From positions 457,001 through 521,000 of the forward strand of contig JAJOZX010000924.1 of NCBI GenBank assembly GCA_023014485.1: 64,000 nucleotides of DNA. The letters are read 5' to 3'. This DNA is from Bathynomus jamesi. Lineage: Eukaryota > Arthropoda > Malacostraca > Isopoda > Cirolanidae. The notes beneath the pieces were generated by a model, which did not search any database, had not been told where the DNA came from, and saw only the letters and a program-made list of their open reading frames with translations. Made by a program: the position numbers and the translations under genes. Below, one piece after another: positions 20,292-32,270 of the stretch (the first letter of the stretch is position 1; every line of letters begins with the position of its first letter).

Positions 20292-21680
20292 CAGTGCCCG
20301 CGAAAAGTATCCGATCACTCAAGAAAATACAATATTTTCCCTTGATATTCAGAGACACATAATTCACTTTCTATTTGTTCTAGCGACATCTGGTAACTTT
20401 GAGGTTGCTCGCTGATATGAGAGCTATCCAACACATTCTCAAATTAGTGTTCTGGTAGCCTTCGTTGCGGGTGGCTGTGTCTCAAAGTTGTCAGATTTCA
20501 CTGTTTGTGTACATTTATTGATATTTTGTTATTTTTTACAGAAAGTGGTGTAAATAAAATTTATATATAATGTGTGCTAAAAAACAACTTAAGAGTGATT
20601 GTCGAGGTGCTATTGTTGCTTTGTATACATGTGGGAAATCACAGAGACAGATAGCTAAGGAATTAAACATATCCCAAAGTACCGTTAATTTATGGGTTTC
20701 ATGGGCTAAGAACAATGCCGGCCTAACCACGCCAGTCCCTAAAAAACGATCTGGCAGACCGAGAAAAACAAATTCACGAACAGACAACTTATGAAACGTT
20801 TAGTATTGAAAAACCCAATAATAACTGCGAAAGAAATAAAATTTAATATGAATAATTTGTTATCTGTGTTTCTGAACGAACTATCAGGAGCGGCTCCAAA
20901 AGAACTCGGATTACCATCTCGCCATGGCTGCTAAGAAACCGTTCATTAATGAAAAAATGCGTAAAAACGTGTCGCATTTTGTAAAAAATATATTCATTGG
21001 ACTGTTGATGACTGGAAGAAGGTTTTTATTTAGTGATGAGTCCGACATTTTTGGACATTCAGAAGTTGTCCAAAAGGTTCGCCGGCCCATTGGCTCAAAT
21101 AGGATGGACCCTAAATACACCCTAAAGACATGAAACACCCTCCAAGTGTGATGGTTTGGGGTTGTTTCGGTTACTATGGGCGTGGAAACCTATATTTTCT
21201 TCCGAAGAACACACTATGATGGTGCACGGTATTTAGCAATGCTACAGGATAAACTTCCAATGGCAATGGCAATCCAAAGGACAAAAACATACATGCATGA
21301 TGGTGCACCATGTCACAGGGCCAAAATAGTGACAAAATGGATTACTGACAATAAATTTGATATTTTGGATTGGCCTGGTAATAGTCCAGATCTCAATCCG
21401 ATAGAAAATATGTGGCTAATAATAAAAAATAAGGTTGAATGCCACGACACTGGCTCAGTCGAAAAATTATAAGAAGCCATCAAAAAGGTATGGTGCAAGG
21501 AAATATCAGTGGAAGTTTGTCAAAACTTGATTAAATCCATGCCAAAACGTCTAGAACAAGTCATCCAAACCAAAGGACAGATGACAAAATACTAATATAA
21601 GGTTAGTATACATTTAAACATTGTTTTTTATGTAAAAAATACAAATTTCCAGGGTGATCGGATACTTTTCGCGGGCACTG
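20292..21680 (+). mobile_element. Tc1-like transposon with both ends, 1389 bp
   Basis: The terminal inverted repeats begin CAGTGCCCGCGAAAAGTATC and are identical over 27 bp at both ends. TA borders both sides (20290-20291 and 21681-21682). It encloses one Tc1-type transposase frame in pieces. Perfect ends with broken coding suggest the ends were kept by trans-mobilisation or that the coding decayed quickly. Confidence 0.93.
20570..21595 (+). pseudogene. Tc1-type (DD34E) transposase, broken
   Basis: The N-terminal part carries the paired helix-turn-helix domain (RGAIVALYTCGKSQRQIAKE, then SQSTVNLWVSW) and the GRPRK hook ([13 protein letters not shown]). The catalytic blocks are FLFSDESDIF (first Asp), then YMHDGAPCHRAKIV (second Asp) and SPDLNPIENMW (Glu). 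There are 34 residues between the second Asp and the Glu, so it is DD34E, the Tc1 signature. At least three frame breaks (about 20790, 20935 and 21135-21225) separate the parts. The protein would cut at the ends and insert at TA. Confidence 0.9.
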
Positions 21681-21934
21681 TAAATTGAAAAATTTGACGA
21701 GTGAAAATGAATATTTGTGAAGTTATTTTTAGTTTATTATTATTACACTGTATAAATATAGTTATATACTGTACAACCAACCATAATATATATACATAGG
21801 ATGCAACACTCATTTTACAACCATTCCCTCCAGACCCAAGATTATTACAGACAGATGATGTTTGCCAATTCAAATAGACAAATTTTAAATTAATACCAAA
21901 TCATCATGTTCAGTTTGACCACAACTACATCATC

Positions 21935-22012
21935 TGGACACACAGGATGGTCTCCCATCCAACTACTACCCAGACACAATGTTGCTTAACTTTGTTGATC
22001 TATGGGAAGTAG
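21935..22012 (-). repeat. 5S rRNA-derived SINE fragment
   Basis: The minus strand reads GTTAAGCAACATTGTGTCTG then GTAGTTGGATGGGAGACC, matching the internal promoter region of 5S rRNA (AAGCAAC...GGGC...TTGGATGGGTGACC). Only the central part is present, so it is a 5S-derived SINE (SINE3-type) or 5S pseudogene. A second copy is at 45597-45762. The flanks (21681-21934 and 22013-22883) hold nothing I recognise. Confidence 0.75.
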
Positions 22013-22883
22013 TAGTGTAACAATGATTACAACATAGTCCTACATGTAGTACAACAACTTTAAAAGAAAAATAAGAAGAAACTATGGGATATAAATGATC
22101 AGAGGACTTAAAATTTTCATAAAGCAAGATTTAGGATTGAACAAACTGATCAAAGCAGGATGTTCTAACTATGAAATTCCTTATCAGCAGTATTTCAGTA
22201 AGATAATAATACCAGAAACAAACAGCAGTCTCCTTAGCATAATCTTGTTACAAAGGCTCAACATTTACCATAAACAAGTGATATATGGATTGCGAGTACA
22301 GTATGCCTTTTTTGAGTTTAATGGTCTCTAGTTGATGGGATATTTTAAACAGTAAGCAGTCCTTACAGTTATCCTATTCCCTGAAGCTCTCAGTGAACAC
22401 AATGTAAGTGAATGAATATAAAAAACTTTAGAAGAGGTCAGTAATCATGCTAGCAAAGTTCATCTTGTAGTAAAAAAAAAAGGAAAAAATGTGGTAGTCA
22501 GAGTATGAGAAAATGGCCTGCAATCTTTATCCTGTTTCATTCATACCCTACAACAGTGTATTATGATTCAAGTTTTGAACAAATGTTTTGTAAAAGATAT
22601 TTCCATATGTAGGAATATAGCAAGTCTTCTATTTACATGATAGATGCATTAATGGAAACCAGCATTTATATCAAAAGTGTAAAAATAAAATCCCATTTTC
22701 CCCCAAAGATAATGTATTATAGGAAGTAAGTGTGGTAAGTGTGTTCAGCCAAAGAAATTTTAACTATATTGCTGTATACAAGAATTATATAGGACATAAT
22801 GGTTATTATACACATACATTAATAATAGAATATAAAATACATTATGTAATTTTGTACATACTGGAGATGGATCCAAAGACTGC

Positions 22884-24200
22884 TTAAAGTAGAACCTCAT
22901 CCTTCTTGGGGCTCCTCCTTGGTGAAACTGAGGTTGATGATGAGGTTGAAAGTGGGCTCTGGGGTGTTGCAGGAATTCTTTCAACCTTTTTGAAGTAGGT
23001 AAACAGTGATGTCTGTCTAGCCCTCTCCTCTTTTTCTTGGTACAACTCCCTGTAGCAGTGACTGAGATTTTCCACACCCCTGCCAAATCCACATCTCTGC
23101 TCCATGTTGGGGTCATTCTCTACTGCAATTTCCTTTGTTGCATTGAGGTATGAGAATAAATCTGACAGTTGTTCGGTGGGTAGCTGCTTACAGGGTGGCA
23201 ATGTTAGTACTTCAACTTCTTCCTCCTCTGCTTGTTCTTGCTGCAGCTGTACCAACTCTTCTAAATGAGCCTCCTGCAGATCCTGCACATCATCCTCATC
23301 AAAGCCAGCATCCTTGGCAAGACCAACAATTTCTTGTTGGATTTCTGGCACTGACTTCTCAAAACCCTGGGAGTCATTTACACATTCCAGTCAAATCTGC
23401 TTCCATACACCATTCATGGTTGCAGAAGTCACTTCATCTCATGATAGGCTGATGTTGTTAACTGCTGCCTTGTGATTGTTGGCTATCACCATCTGTTTCA
23501 CTGATGAACTGGCCCATGGTCCTGCATATGTAATAAGCCTTGAATGTGGTAATTACACCCTGATCCATGGGCTGGAGCAAAGATGTGGTGTTTGGTGGCA
23601 AGAAAAAATAAATGTTAGGAAAAAGATCTTCCAGGGGCACTGTCCAGGATTAGCAATGCTTTGTCAGCCAGGTTGTTTTTGCCACAATATTCCTTGACAA
23701 AAGCAGCAAAATATCCAGTGAACCACTCTGTAAAAGTTGCCATAGTGACCCATGCCTTCTTATTGGCCCTCCAACTAACAGGCAGATTGTCCTTGCTGAA
23801 GCCTCTTAGAACCCTGGTATTCTCTGAATGGTATACTAATAAGGGCTTCAACTTTGCATCCCCTGCAGCATTGCCACCCAAAAGAAGTGTCAGATGATCT
23901 TTGGCAGCTTTGAAGCCTGAAAGCTGTCCTTTCTTCTCTGGAAATATACGTTTGAGATGGCATCCATTTCCAGTAGAGCCCAGTCTCATCAACATTAAAC
24001 ACTTGCTGGGGTGTAATTACCTTCATCTAATAATGCTTTAAGATGGGCAGGGTAATGGGTAGCTGCCTCTGAGTCAGCACTAGTAGCCTCTCCAGTCCCC
24101 TTGATGTTATGGAGGCTACTATGGCATTTAAACTGCTGAAACCAGCCTCTACTGACTGTAATTGTCTGTGCACTTAAGGACTCTCAATTCTCAGTCTGAG
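22884..24200 (-). pseudogene. Tigger-type transposase (pogo superfamily), first copy
   Basis: Minus-strand blocks in order: VSRGWFQQFKCHSSLHNIKG (second DNA-binding half); QQVFNVDETGLYWKWMPSQT with the first catalytic Asp; KPLLVYHSENTRVLRGFS, PVSWRANKKAWVTMATFTEW; ALLILDSAPGR, the second Asp block; LPPNTTSLLQPMDQGVITTF; and the long tail VPEIQQEIVGLAKDAGFDED to the stop at 22884. Frame changes occur near 24000, 23630 and 23450. The amino-terminal HTH is absent. The end of the sequence near 24401 is where a second Tigger begins, so the missing part may have been displaced. Confidence 0.85.
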
Positions 24201-24400
24201 TCCTGGAATAAAAATGAAAATTGTAATGCACAGTACATTTTTCATGTGAGAAAATGGTGCAGCAACACAAACTGACTGACACACTGCACACTGACAGGGT
24301 AATAGTGTGGCACTGAAGAATGCCTGTACATATTATTTACATATACATGAGCACAAATGATTCCACCAGCCGATTGGTCATTCATTAAATCATGTAAGTA

Positions 24401-26720
24401 CAGTAGACTCGCAACTTACATGGGGGTTACGTTGATGGGACCCCATGTAAAGCCAAAAAACGCGTAAAGTCAGAAACCAAAAAAAATCCCCTAAATCACC
24501 CTTAAATCACTATATATTCTAACTCTGTTATATGTACATATACACTATAACATACTTGTACAATTATGGATGATGAGCTTATGGAGATGGACGTTTCTGG
24601 GTGTTGTTGTTTTGAGCTTATTCATCCCCTTTCCATGTCACTGTGGGGGGATCACCAAGCTCAGATAATGATGCAGGGTAGTATGTGGGCAGCTCAAGGT
24701 CACTGCGAGAAGTTCAGGGCATTGGCTGATCTGCTGACGATGTTGATGTTTTCTTCAAGAACATGGTGATGGGAAGCTGTCGTTTTTGTTTCTTAAGCTG
24801 CTGGAACATATTATTATATTGAGCCATAAGGCTTGTAAGACCTTGTGAGAAGTTGATGCTGCGCTCCATAGAGGGGTCATACTCACACACTAAGTTTTTC
24901 AAGTGCTCAGCCAGCTGAAACAATTCACTAAACTTGTATATATCCCAACATGCTGATTCTTCTTGTTCTTCATCCGCTCTATTTCCTCCAACTCGGCATC
25001 AGTCAGAGTTTCCCTGTGCCCTTCAATGAACTCCTCAATTTCCTACTTGACCATGTCTTCAAACCCATCACCACCTACAGCCCTGGCCACCTTCACGATG
25101 TCCTTTACTTCAGAGTCGATCGTAGGGAATCCTTTGAAGTCATGCACACAGTCACTCCACAGTACCCACCAATAAGAATTAACTGACTCTGGTTTCAGTG
25201 CATCCATGGCCTCCTTCACAAAAGTGATGCAATTGGCAATGCTGAATTCCTTCCAGCATGCCATAACACTCTTGTTAGTGCCGTCCTCCATGGCAGTGTG
25301 AATGCGGACGAAGGTGAGATGTGTGTACGCTGCCTTAAAGAACCGAATCACGCCCTGGTCAAGAAGCTGGAGGCTGGAGGTGGAGTTGGGTGGAAGGAAT
25401 ACTACCTTGACATCATTGTGTACAAATTTTATGGCATCCAGGTGGCCTGGTGCATTGTCAATGACCAGCAACACCTTGAAAGGCAGGCCCAGCTTCTGTA
25501 GGTAGCTCTTTACCTCGTGGATAAAACATTTGTGGAACCACTCAAGGAAAACCATTGCTGTCACCCAGGCTTTCTTGTTTGACTGCCAGAAGACAGGGAG
25601 GAGATTCTTATTTTTTCCCTTCAGAGCACGAGGGTTGGCAAACCTATAAATCAAGCCTGGCTTTATCATATGCCCTGCTGTGTTGCCATACAGCAGGAGG
25701 GTGATGCGGTCCTTCCACAGCCTTGAACCCAGGGGCCTGCTTCTCAGACTTGGAAATGTAGGTTCTGGTTGGCATTTTCTTCCAAAACAAACCTGTTTCA
25801 TCAGCGTTGAAGACCTGCTCTGGAAGATATCCATTTTCCTCAACCTATTGCCTGAATTCTTCTGGGAACACACATGCAGCTGCCTTGTCCACCAATGCCG
25901 ATTCGCCAGTGATTTTAATATTCTTCATGTTGAAATGCTTCCTGAAACTGTTGAGCCAACCTGCACTGGCTTTAAAATTCTTCTGAGCTGGTGGATGCTT
26001 CGCCCTCAGGAACCTCAGATTTAAACTGCGCATAAAGACTCAGTGCCTTCTCCCTGAGCACATTGCCATTGATGGGGACACGTTTCTGGTTGATATCCTC
26101 CACCCAGATGTTTAATGCCTTCTCTACCTTCACTAGAGTTATGTCTCTAACCTGGCTAGTCACCTTAGCAGCAGTAAATGAGGCACTTGTAGACACAGTT
26201 TCACAAATTTCCCTCTCTCGAATCTTGATGGATCTCACGCTTGATTCAATTTGGCCGTACCTCCGTGCCACTGTGGCTATCAACATGCCACCTTTAAGTC
26301 TAACATGGCCACTTTTTCTTCCAGAGTCATCACAGAGCGTTGTTTCTTCGCTGGAGGACCAGAGGCAGATGTTGGCTTGTGTTTGGGCATTGTGAATGAG
26401 TATGAAAGAGGGTTAAGTGCACTAAATTGACACACACACACAAGAGGCACCTGTTACTCCGATGATACACACGGGGGCACTGAGACAGACAGAAGTAGGA
26501 TGGTGGGGTGGCACCACCTATTTTTTTTATTTTTAATTACTGTATATATTTATTATAGTATTATTAAAATTAAAATTTTTTATATTTTATATTTTTTTAT
26601 ATTTTTTATTTATATTTTTGAAATTTGAATTTTTATTTTTTAAATTGGAAATTGTAAAATTATAAACTGCGTATAGTTGAAACTGTGTAAGAAAAATCTG
26701 CATAAGTTGCGAGTCTACTG
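24401..26720 (-). mobile_element. Tigger-type transposon with both ends, 2320 bp
   Basis: The left end reads CAGTAGACTCGCAACTTACA and the right end, on the opposite strand, CAGTAGACTCGCAACTTATG. TA borders both sides (24399-24400 and 26721-26722). Transposase is encoded on the minus strand at 26390-24714. TIRs starting CAGT and TA duplication are as expected for Tigger/pogo. Confidence 0.93.
24714..26390 (-). pseudogene. Tigger-type transposase, second copy, nearly complete
   Basis: The start is MPKHKPTSASGPPAKKQRS, then an HTH (KVAMLDLK, IATVARRYGQIESSVRSIK), the second HTH (VEKALNIWVEDINQKRVPIN, AGWLNSFRKHFNMKN), the block around 25830-25740 where the first catalytic Asp should be (frameshifted), VLLVIDNAPGHLDAIKF with the second Asp, FLPPNSTSSLQLLDQGVIRF, and a C-terminal tail ending at 24714. 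There are one-base frameshifts near 26295, 25980, 25860 and 24940. The length of about 550 codons fits TIGD1-like proteins. It lies inside the TIR-bounded element, so it is the element's own transposase. Confidence 0.9.
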
Positions 26721-26722
26721 TA

Positions 26723-27118
26723 CGGATCACCATCATGTATACTGAATAATATTCCCTATTTTGTTGATTGTGTATAAGCAAATTCTTGTAAATTGAGTTC
26801 ACATATAAAGAGGACTTACTGTATTGTATACCACTTTAATCACTCCCTTTAAGCTATGACAAAACTATCTACTCTACAAGATTAGCTTGGAGTTCAAAAG
26901 CATAATCTGGTCGACGATGTCTACATTCAGTTGAATACCTCTTTTTGTGTGTTGGAGAGAATATTAGAAGAGAAAAAGTCAATTGCTGCATATTCCACTG
27001 ATAGTGAGGAAGCTGCATATCATTAAAAAACTTGTACAACTACTACAACCTTTAGAAGAGAGAACTGTACAATTTAACAAATGGAAAGCAACAGTATCTA
27101 TCTTTATTGAAACAATTA
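26723..27118 (+). pseudogene. hAT transposase fragment, left half (interrupted by TE-X)
   Basis: From about 26885 the plus strand reads VEYLFLCVLERILEEKKSIA then AAYSTDSEEAAYH, LYNYYNL and TVSIFIETI in changing frames. This fits the hAT region after RWNS (LE.K..I..Y). TE-X begins at 27119, and the hAT-type sequence resumes at 32052 with FLDSRYKNKFMEIDQETV. The first 150 bp contain AGTAAGTCCTCTTTATATG on the minus strand, possibly a Tigger-type terminus. Weakly conserved; I am moderately sure of hAT. Confidence 0.45.
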
Positions 27119-27239
27119 GGCCAGCCACACACAGGATTGTTTTGTGACTCATGACTAATTGTTGTTGTTGGTTAGCCAATCAACCCACCCTGATCGAGCA
27201 AGCCAGCGGCACACAGGTAACCGATCACCCTCTCTGGAG

Positions 27240-27836
27240 TGGACTAGAGGTTCAGCGCACTAGTTATGTTGTGTTGTGTTCTGTGTTGTGTTCTATGTTG
27301 TGCTAGAGTGGCACAGTCTGTCATAATGTGTTCAATTGTTTGTGGTGTGTCCTGGCACAGGTGGCAGGTGTCATCTGTGGAGTTTTCTAGTCTGTGTTTA
27401 TATGTCTGTAAGTTGGGGTGATGTCCACATCAGAATCATGCTAAGTTAACTTCATCTGATCTGCTCAGGCTGGTCTCTGACCTGTTAATGGGTGGCAGCT
27501 TCGCACCTAGGACTGCATTTGGACCAAGTTGTGTCAGTGCTTTGTGGGTTAGGTGCGTGTGTGTTTGTGTGTTTTCTGTACTGTGTGATGTCTGTGGGGC
27601 ATGGTATGGAATGGAGTATCTGGTTATAATGTCTCTCTGGTGTTACCTTAATGGTGCGAGGTGTCAGTGCATGATTGTACATGTAGTGGCAAGGGTGTTG
27701 TGAGTTAGTTGTAGCTGCTGCCATGAATTGTGTTTTCCCCTCATGTCTAAATGTACCCTAACTTTCAGTGTTTGAGTGCATCCTGTAATGATACGAAATG
27801 CATTGTTTTGTATTGTGTGTAAGGTGTTTGTGTGTG
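27240..27836 (-). pseudogene. LINE-A 3' fragment (second copy)
   Basis: The minus strand matches 54420-53906: MAAATTNSQHPCHYMYNHAL, then SLSRSDEVNLA and DDTCHLCQDTPQTIEHIMTD, the Cys/His motif and C-terminal tail after the reverse transcriptase. It is 5'-truncated at about 27836 and its 3' end (AACCTCT) is at about 27240. It sits between the left end of TE-X and its first visible exon. Confidence 0.75.
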
Positions 27837-27839
27837 TGT

Positions 27840-30478
27840 CTGTGAGATAAAGGGTGATGAATCAGAAGTTTGTATAAATTGTCTGAAATTAATTAATGAA
27901 CACGCAAAACCTGAAGAACAATTCAGATTGCCAGAAGCAATAACTAGTAGTACTGAAAATATGACTACTTCACCTGACATACCCCAGAAAAAATTCCAAG
28001 AAAATGTACTGAAATGGATAAAGATATTCAATGAGAAGATCTTAATGCAATTTTGGAGCAACTTCATGTTACCCCAGTGAAATTACGTAAGTAACTAGCT
28101 ATTAATGTGTGTAAAGAAAATGCATTTTTATACTGTACTGTCAGCTGAAATTTAATTCAGATATAGTTGTCTTATACCTAATACATATATATGAAATTAT
28201 CTAAAAAATATACTTCAGTTCAGAAATTCAGAATTGTTGCCACTAGATACGTCATACTTATACTTATTAATTAATTGTATTTCAAATATTTTTCAGATGC
28301 CCTGAGCAGTGGAAGCAGATCAAAGGCAGTTTCACAAAAATACAAAAAAGCTTCATCCTCCCTCAAGAGGGAAGTTGGAAACTGCATTTGCCACTGAAGT
28401 TCAAGATGTTGGGGAGCCACTGAGTAAACAGCATCTCAAAGCAGCAGATTTGGAGAGGTAAGAAACTAAAAATAATTAATGAGATGACTTTGAACTATTA
28501 ATGTATGTATGTAAGTACCTGTATATAGGTACAGTATTATAGGTTGTCATGTTTAGATGTATATGTAGACATTAGCTATATTTCCTAAAATATGACATCA
28601 TCCCATATACTAAATATACTGGTATATGTTCAAATTCATGAAGTACAGTACTTCCTTAATTCTTGAATAATATAAATCATGTACTTACATCCTTAATATT
28701 ATGCAGTAATTTGGGGTTGTTTTTTTTATAGGTACGAAAACCTCATGAGTGATCTTGTACAAGACTTCAAATCCACATCACGTACAAAAGGAGGATTCAG
28801 ATACTTACACACTCACCATTTCCTATTTCTAGGACAATGGATTTGTTTGGTGCAACCAGATACATGGTTGACAAAGCCAGACATTTGAAACATACATTTG
28901 GTATTATGCCACAGATTCCTATCTACAGTAAAGGAAGAAAACTAACTGAAGATATAATCTCTGAAATAAAGGAATTCTACGAAGATGATGAAGTCAGTCG
29001 TTTGTGTGCAGGGAAATCTGACTGTGTTAGCATAAGAAATAAAGATGGTGAAAAAGAGTACAAGCAAAAACGTCTATTACTAGGAAATTTAAAAGAATTA
29101 TATTCAAAATATAAAAACAATGATAATAGCATAGGGTTTTCTACCTTTGCCAATCTGAGGCCTAAATGGTATGTAATTGCTGGAGGCAAAGGAACCCACT
29201 CAGTTTGTGTTTGCACCCACCACCAGAATCCTAAACTCATGGTATCAGCAATTGCAGAAAAACACTTAACCTATTACACACTTATGGAAAAAATTGTTTG
29301 TGATATAAATTCTTCTACATGGATGTCAAAAATGTCCTGGTAGCATAGACATATTTAATTTCTTAAATACTATACCTTCCTTGACAAGCAGAGAAGATTC
29401 TGTCAAATATGTTCAGTGGAATAATACAGATAGATCAACATTGGAAACTCATATAGCTTCTCCAGATGAATTTATTGAAAACCTTTCAGCAAACATTTTT
29501 TTCTCTTACTAGGCACCACTACATTGCAAAAAGCCAGAGTCAGTATTTGAAGACTATGAAACAGAATCTTCACTGTGATGAAATACTTGTGCTAGGGGAT
29601 TTTGCAGAAAACTATTCATTCATCACTCAAGATGAACCACAAAGTTTTCACTGGACAAATTACCAGGTGACCCTCCATCTATTTGTGGTGTATCACATGA
29701 AGGATGAGGAATTAATTCATACTAGTTACTGTATTATTAGCAATTGTCTTGAGCACTCAACATCGGCAGTTCACACTTTTCAGCAATATTTAATGAAGGA
29801 TATTAAACAGAAATTCCCCAACGTACAAAAAGTAATTTATTTCTCTGATGGGTGTGGAGGCCAATACAAAAACATATAATTTCAGCAATCTATGCTATCA
29901 TGAACAGGATTTTGATGTGAAGGCTGAGTGGAATTTCTTTGCCACAAGTCATGGGAAAAATGCTTGTGATGGTATTGGAGGAACTATTAAGAGAGTTGTA
30001 GCAAAAGCTAGTTTGCAACGTACTGATACTGGTCATATTCTAACACCAAGAGCTTTCTATGATTTTTGCACTGAACACTTTAATTCAATTATTTGTTTGT
30101 ATGTTACAAAGGATGAGGTTCATGCAGATAAATTCAATCTTTCTAATAGGTTTAATGAGCTTTACCTGTTAAAGGTACATGGGGTTTCCACAGGTTTTTA
30201 CAAGTCAGAAAACCTAATACAAGCTTATCAGACATCTGATTCTGATAATTGTAAATTGTTTAGAATAAGTACCGGGGCTGAACCAGATAAAGACAGTCAA
30301 CTAGTTGAAAAAGATGAGTATCAAATTGGCCTGTAAATATGATGATAAAGTTTGGTTTGGAATTATTTTAGACACTTCAGAAAAATATGGTGATTATAAA
30401 ATCAGTTTCACCTCATCAGGATCTACCACTCAGTATTATTTTCCGATGAATGAGGATGTTTGCTGGATAAAACAGTGA
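27840..30478 (+). pseudogene. TE-X transposase-like gene with visible introns, frameshifted
   Basis: Exons: about 27840-28086 (ends C|GTAAGT, LHVTPVKL), 28297-28457 (acceptor TTTTTCAG, donor AG|GTAAGA), and 28732 onward. Conserved blocks: DLERYENLMSDLVQDFKS; TRYMVDKARHLKHTFGIM; FYEDDEVSRLCAGKSDCVS; LRPKWYVIAGGKGTHSVCVC; CQKCPGSIDIFNFLN; EILVLGDFAENYSFITQDEP; VIYFSDGCGGQYKN; AEWNFFATSHGKNACDGIGG; and a tail YDDKVWFGIILDTSEKYGDY ending with TGA at 30476. GDFAEN, SDG and CDGIGG are the likely catalytic Asp blocks (inference). I know this family as unnamed insect and cnidarian proteins. Five or more frameshifts, often in A or T runs. Confidence 0.7.
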
Positions 30479-30612
30479 TATGATTTCTATCATGATGACA
30501 CCAAATATCAACATGGTGTTAAGATTATTTACTCCATCAATCCAAAGTAAGTTCAAGAACTTAGTGGGAGTTTGGAACCAAAACTTGGATAAAAATCTGT
30601 TGAAAATTAACT

Positions 30613-31097
30613 ACCGTATATACCTAAGTATAGGTCGACCCTTGATTTTTGGCCAAGAAATCATTAATTTATCATATGTCTCATGTATAGGTCAACCTCA
30701 GTTGTTGAGGGTAGTGGAACAACAAATTAGGGTAATAAAGCACCATATTTTATGGCATATAAAACTCATTTCCAAAAACTAGAAACTGGCAACTGCATCT
30801 AGGTGACCTTAAACATGTCATCATGTATAGACAGGTTACTGATAACCTACTGTGTAACAGCCATTTCCAATTGTGTCTTGGTAATTTTAATAATTGGTAC
30901 ATATTTTGTTTTCATTGTTTACTGGTACTAAATGGTAAATATTTTTCATGTCTGAAGCTAACAGTAGCTCCTAGCACTCCCCATCATGCATGGATTTCAA
31001 CCCCACAAAAATGTTACTCTTATATAGGTTGACCCCCTAATTTTTGCCTAAGAATTCAGTCTTAAAAATTCAACCTATACACGAGTGTATATACGGT
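30613..31097. mobile_element. MITE with ACCGTATATAC ends, 485 bp
   Basis: The ends are ACCGTATATACCTA and, on the other strand, ACCGTATATACACT; both are followed inward by TATAGGTYGA motifs. It starts after TA. No transposase. It resembles mariner-type MITEs and lies inside TE-X downstream of its gene. The rest of TE-X to 32048 (31098-31902) has no gene that I can see. Confidence 0.6.
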
Positions 31098-31902
31098 GTA
31101 TATAAGCTTAGGTTGGTATAGATTATTAGCATTAAAAATTATTGTACCATGTGTAAATTGCAATGTATTAATTACCTAACAGCTTACATGAATTAGTAAA
31201 AATTAGTCTTAAGTAAAAGTAGCCATTTTGAAATCTGTAAATACCTATTTTATATGCAAATACACAGATTTCTTTTTATATAATTATAGAATAAGGTTGA
31301 AACTCATTTTTTGTATATATGAAAATTTTAAAAAATCTGTAATTTAGGAGGGGCAGGACCCCTTCAAATGGAATAAAGTGTTGTAACTTTTTTTCTGTTA
31401 ATTTTAGCCATTTTTCCTACTTATGCTAATTTATTGTGTGTGCAATTACTTTTCATAAGCACTTTAAATCACTGTTTTATGTCAATTAGGGACTGAGTTA
31501 TGGTGGTTTGAATATTTACAGTTTTCATCACCCCCTAAAAAAAGGGGGGAGCATAACTTTTGAACCATAACTCTGATTGAACTGACATTGACCATTCTAT
31601 AAACCAAATTTAAGCAAAATCTATGAGGGTGTGGTTTTGACCACTGCACGATTTGTCATGGATTGCATTGCCTGGATGTATCTGTGGAGTGGTTTAGTGT
31701 TGTTATGAATTCTATAAATGTTTGTTTGTTTTTCTTTGAGTTTGTTTATTTCTGTGTTGAGCTGTTGTATCTGATGTTTTATGGCTTGTGTGTGTGGTCA
31801 TTCTGTGTTATGTTTGAGGTTGTTACGATGCCTTATGAGGTAGGCTATTTCTCTAGTGTAATTTGGGTTGTATTTCCTTCATGACTGATGACTTGGGTCA
31901 TG

Positions 31903-32009
31903 ATGACTCAAGTCGTGTGTGATTTTACATTGACAGAATGGGAGCCCTGCACACTGCAGTGACCACAACATGATTCTAGGAATGTAAAATCATACACAAC
32001 TTGAGTTGT
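31903..32009. repeat. Inverted repeat in the right end of TE-X
   Basis: ACTCAAGTCGTGTGTGATTT at 31904 is answered by AAATCATACACAACTTGAGT at about 31990. It may be a subterminal hairpin of TE-X or a small inserted element. Confidence 0.6.
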
Positions 32010-32051
32010 TAGTCATAAATTGCAAGATGATCCTGTGTGTGGCTGGCCTTA

Positions 32052-32270
32052 AAGTTCTGAAACTGTCTTTTTCAAAGGCTTTAAAATAGTGGCCAGTTTA
32101 GTGGAATGTTAACCACTGTGGAAGAAATGCGCAACTCAATAAGAGGCTTATATACATAACATTCTTGGATTCAAGGTACAAAAACAAATTTATGGAAATA
32201 GATCAAGAAACAGTTACAGACTGGATTATTGATGAAGTAGAAAATCTGTAAAATATTCAAAACATAAGTA
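32052..32270 (+). pseudogene. hAT transposase fragment, right half
   Basis: After the right TTA of TE-X the plus strand gives FLDSRYKNKFMEIDQETV then DWIIDEVENL, the hAT block T.LDPRYK. It continues the fragment ending at 27118. The sequence up to 32828 has no further feature I can name; the frame with FHTCGASYIMHGG near 32560 matches nothing I know. Confidence 0.5.

Larger units (their letters stand above)
27119..32048 (+). mobile_element. TE-X: DNA transposon of unassigned superfamily, 4.9 kb
   Basis: Inverted ends begin GGCCAGCCACACACAGGAT; they agree exactly for 19 bp and loosely for about 25 more. Both sides are bordered by TTA (27116-27118 and 32049-32051), a 3-bp duplication. Inside is a multi-exon transposase-like gene (27840-30478) plus a LINE fragment (27240-27836) and a MITE (30613-31097) that came later. 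TTA duplication with GG-starting ends resembles PIF/Harbinger, but the protein is not HARBI1-like, so I leave the superfamily open. Confidence 0.65.
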
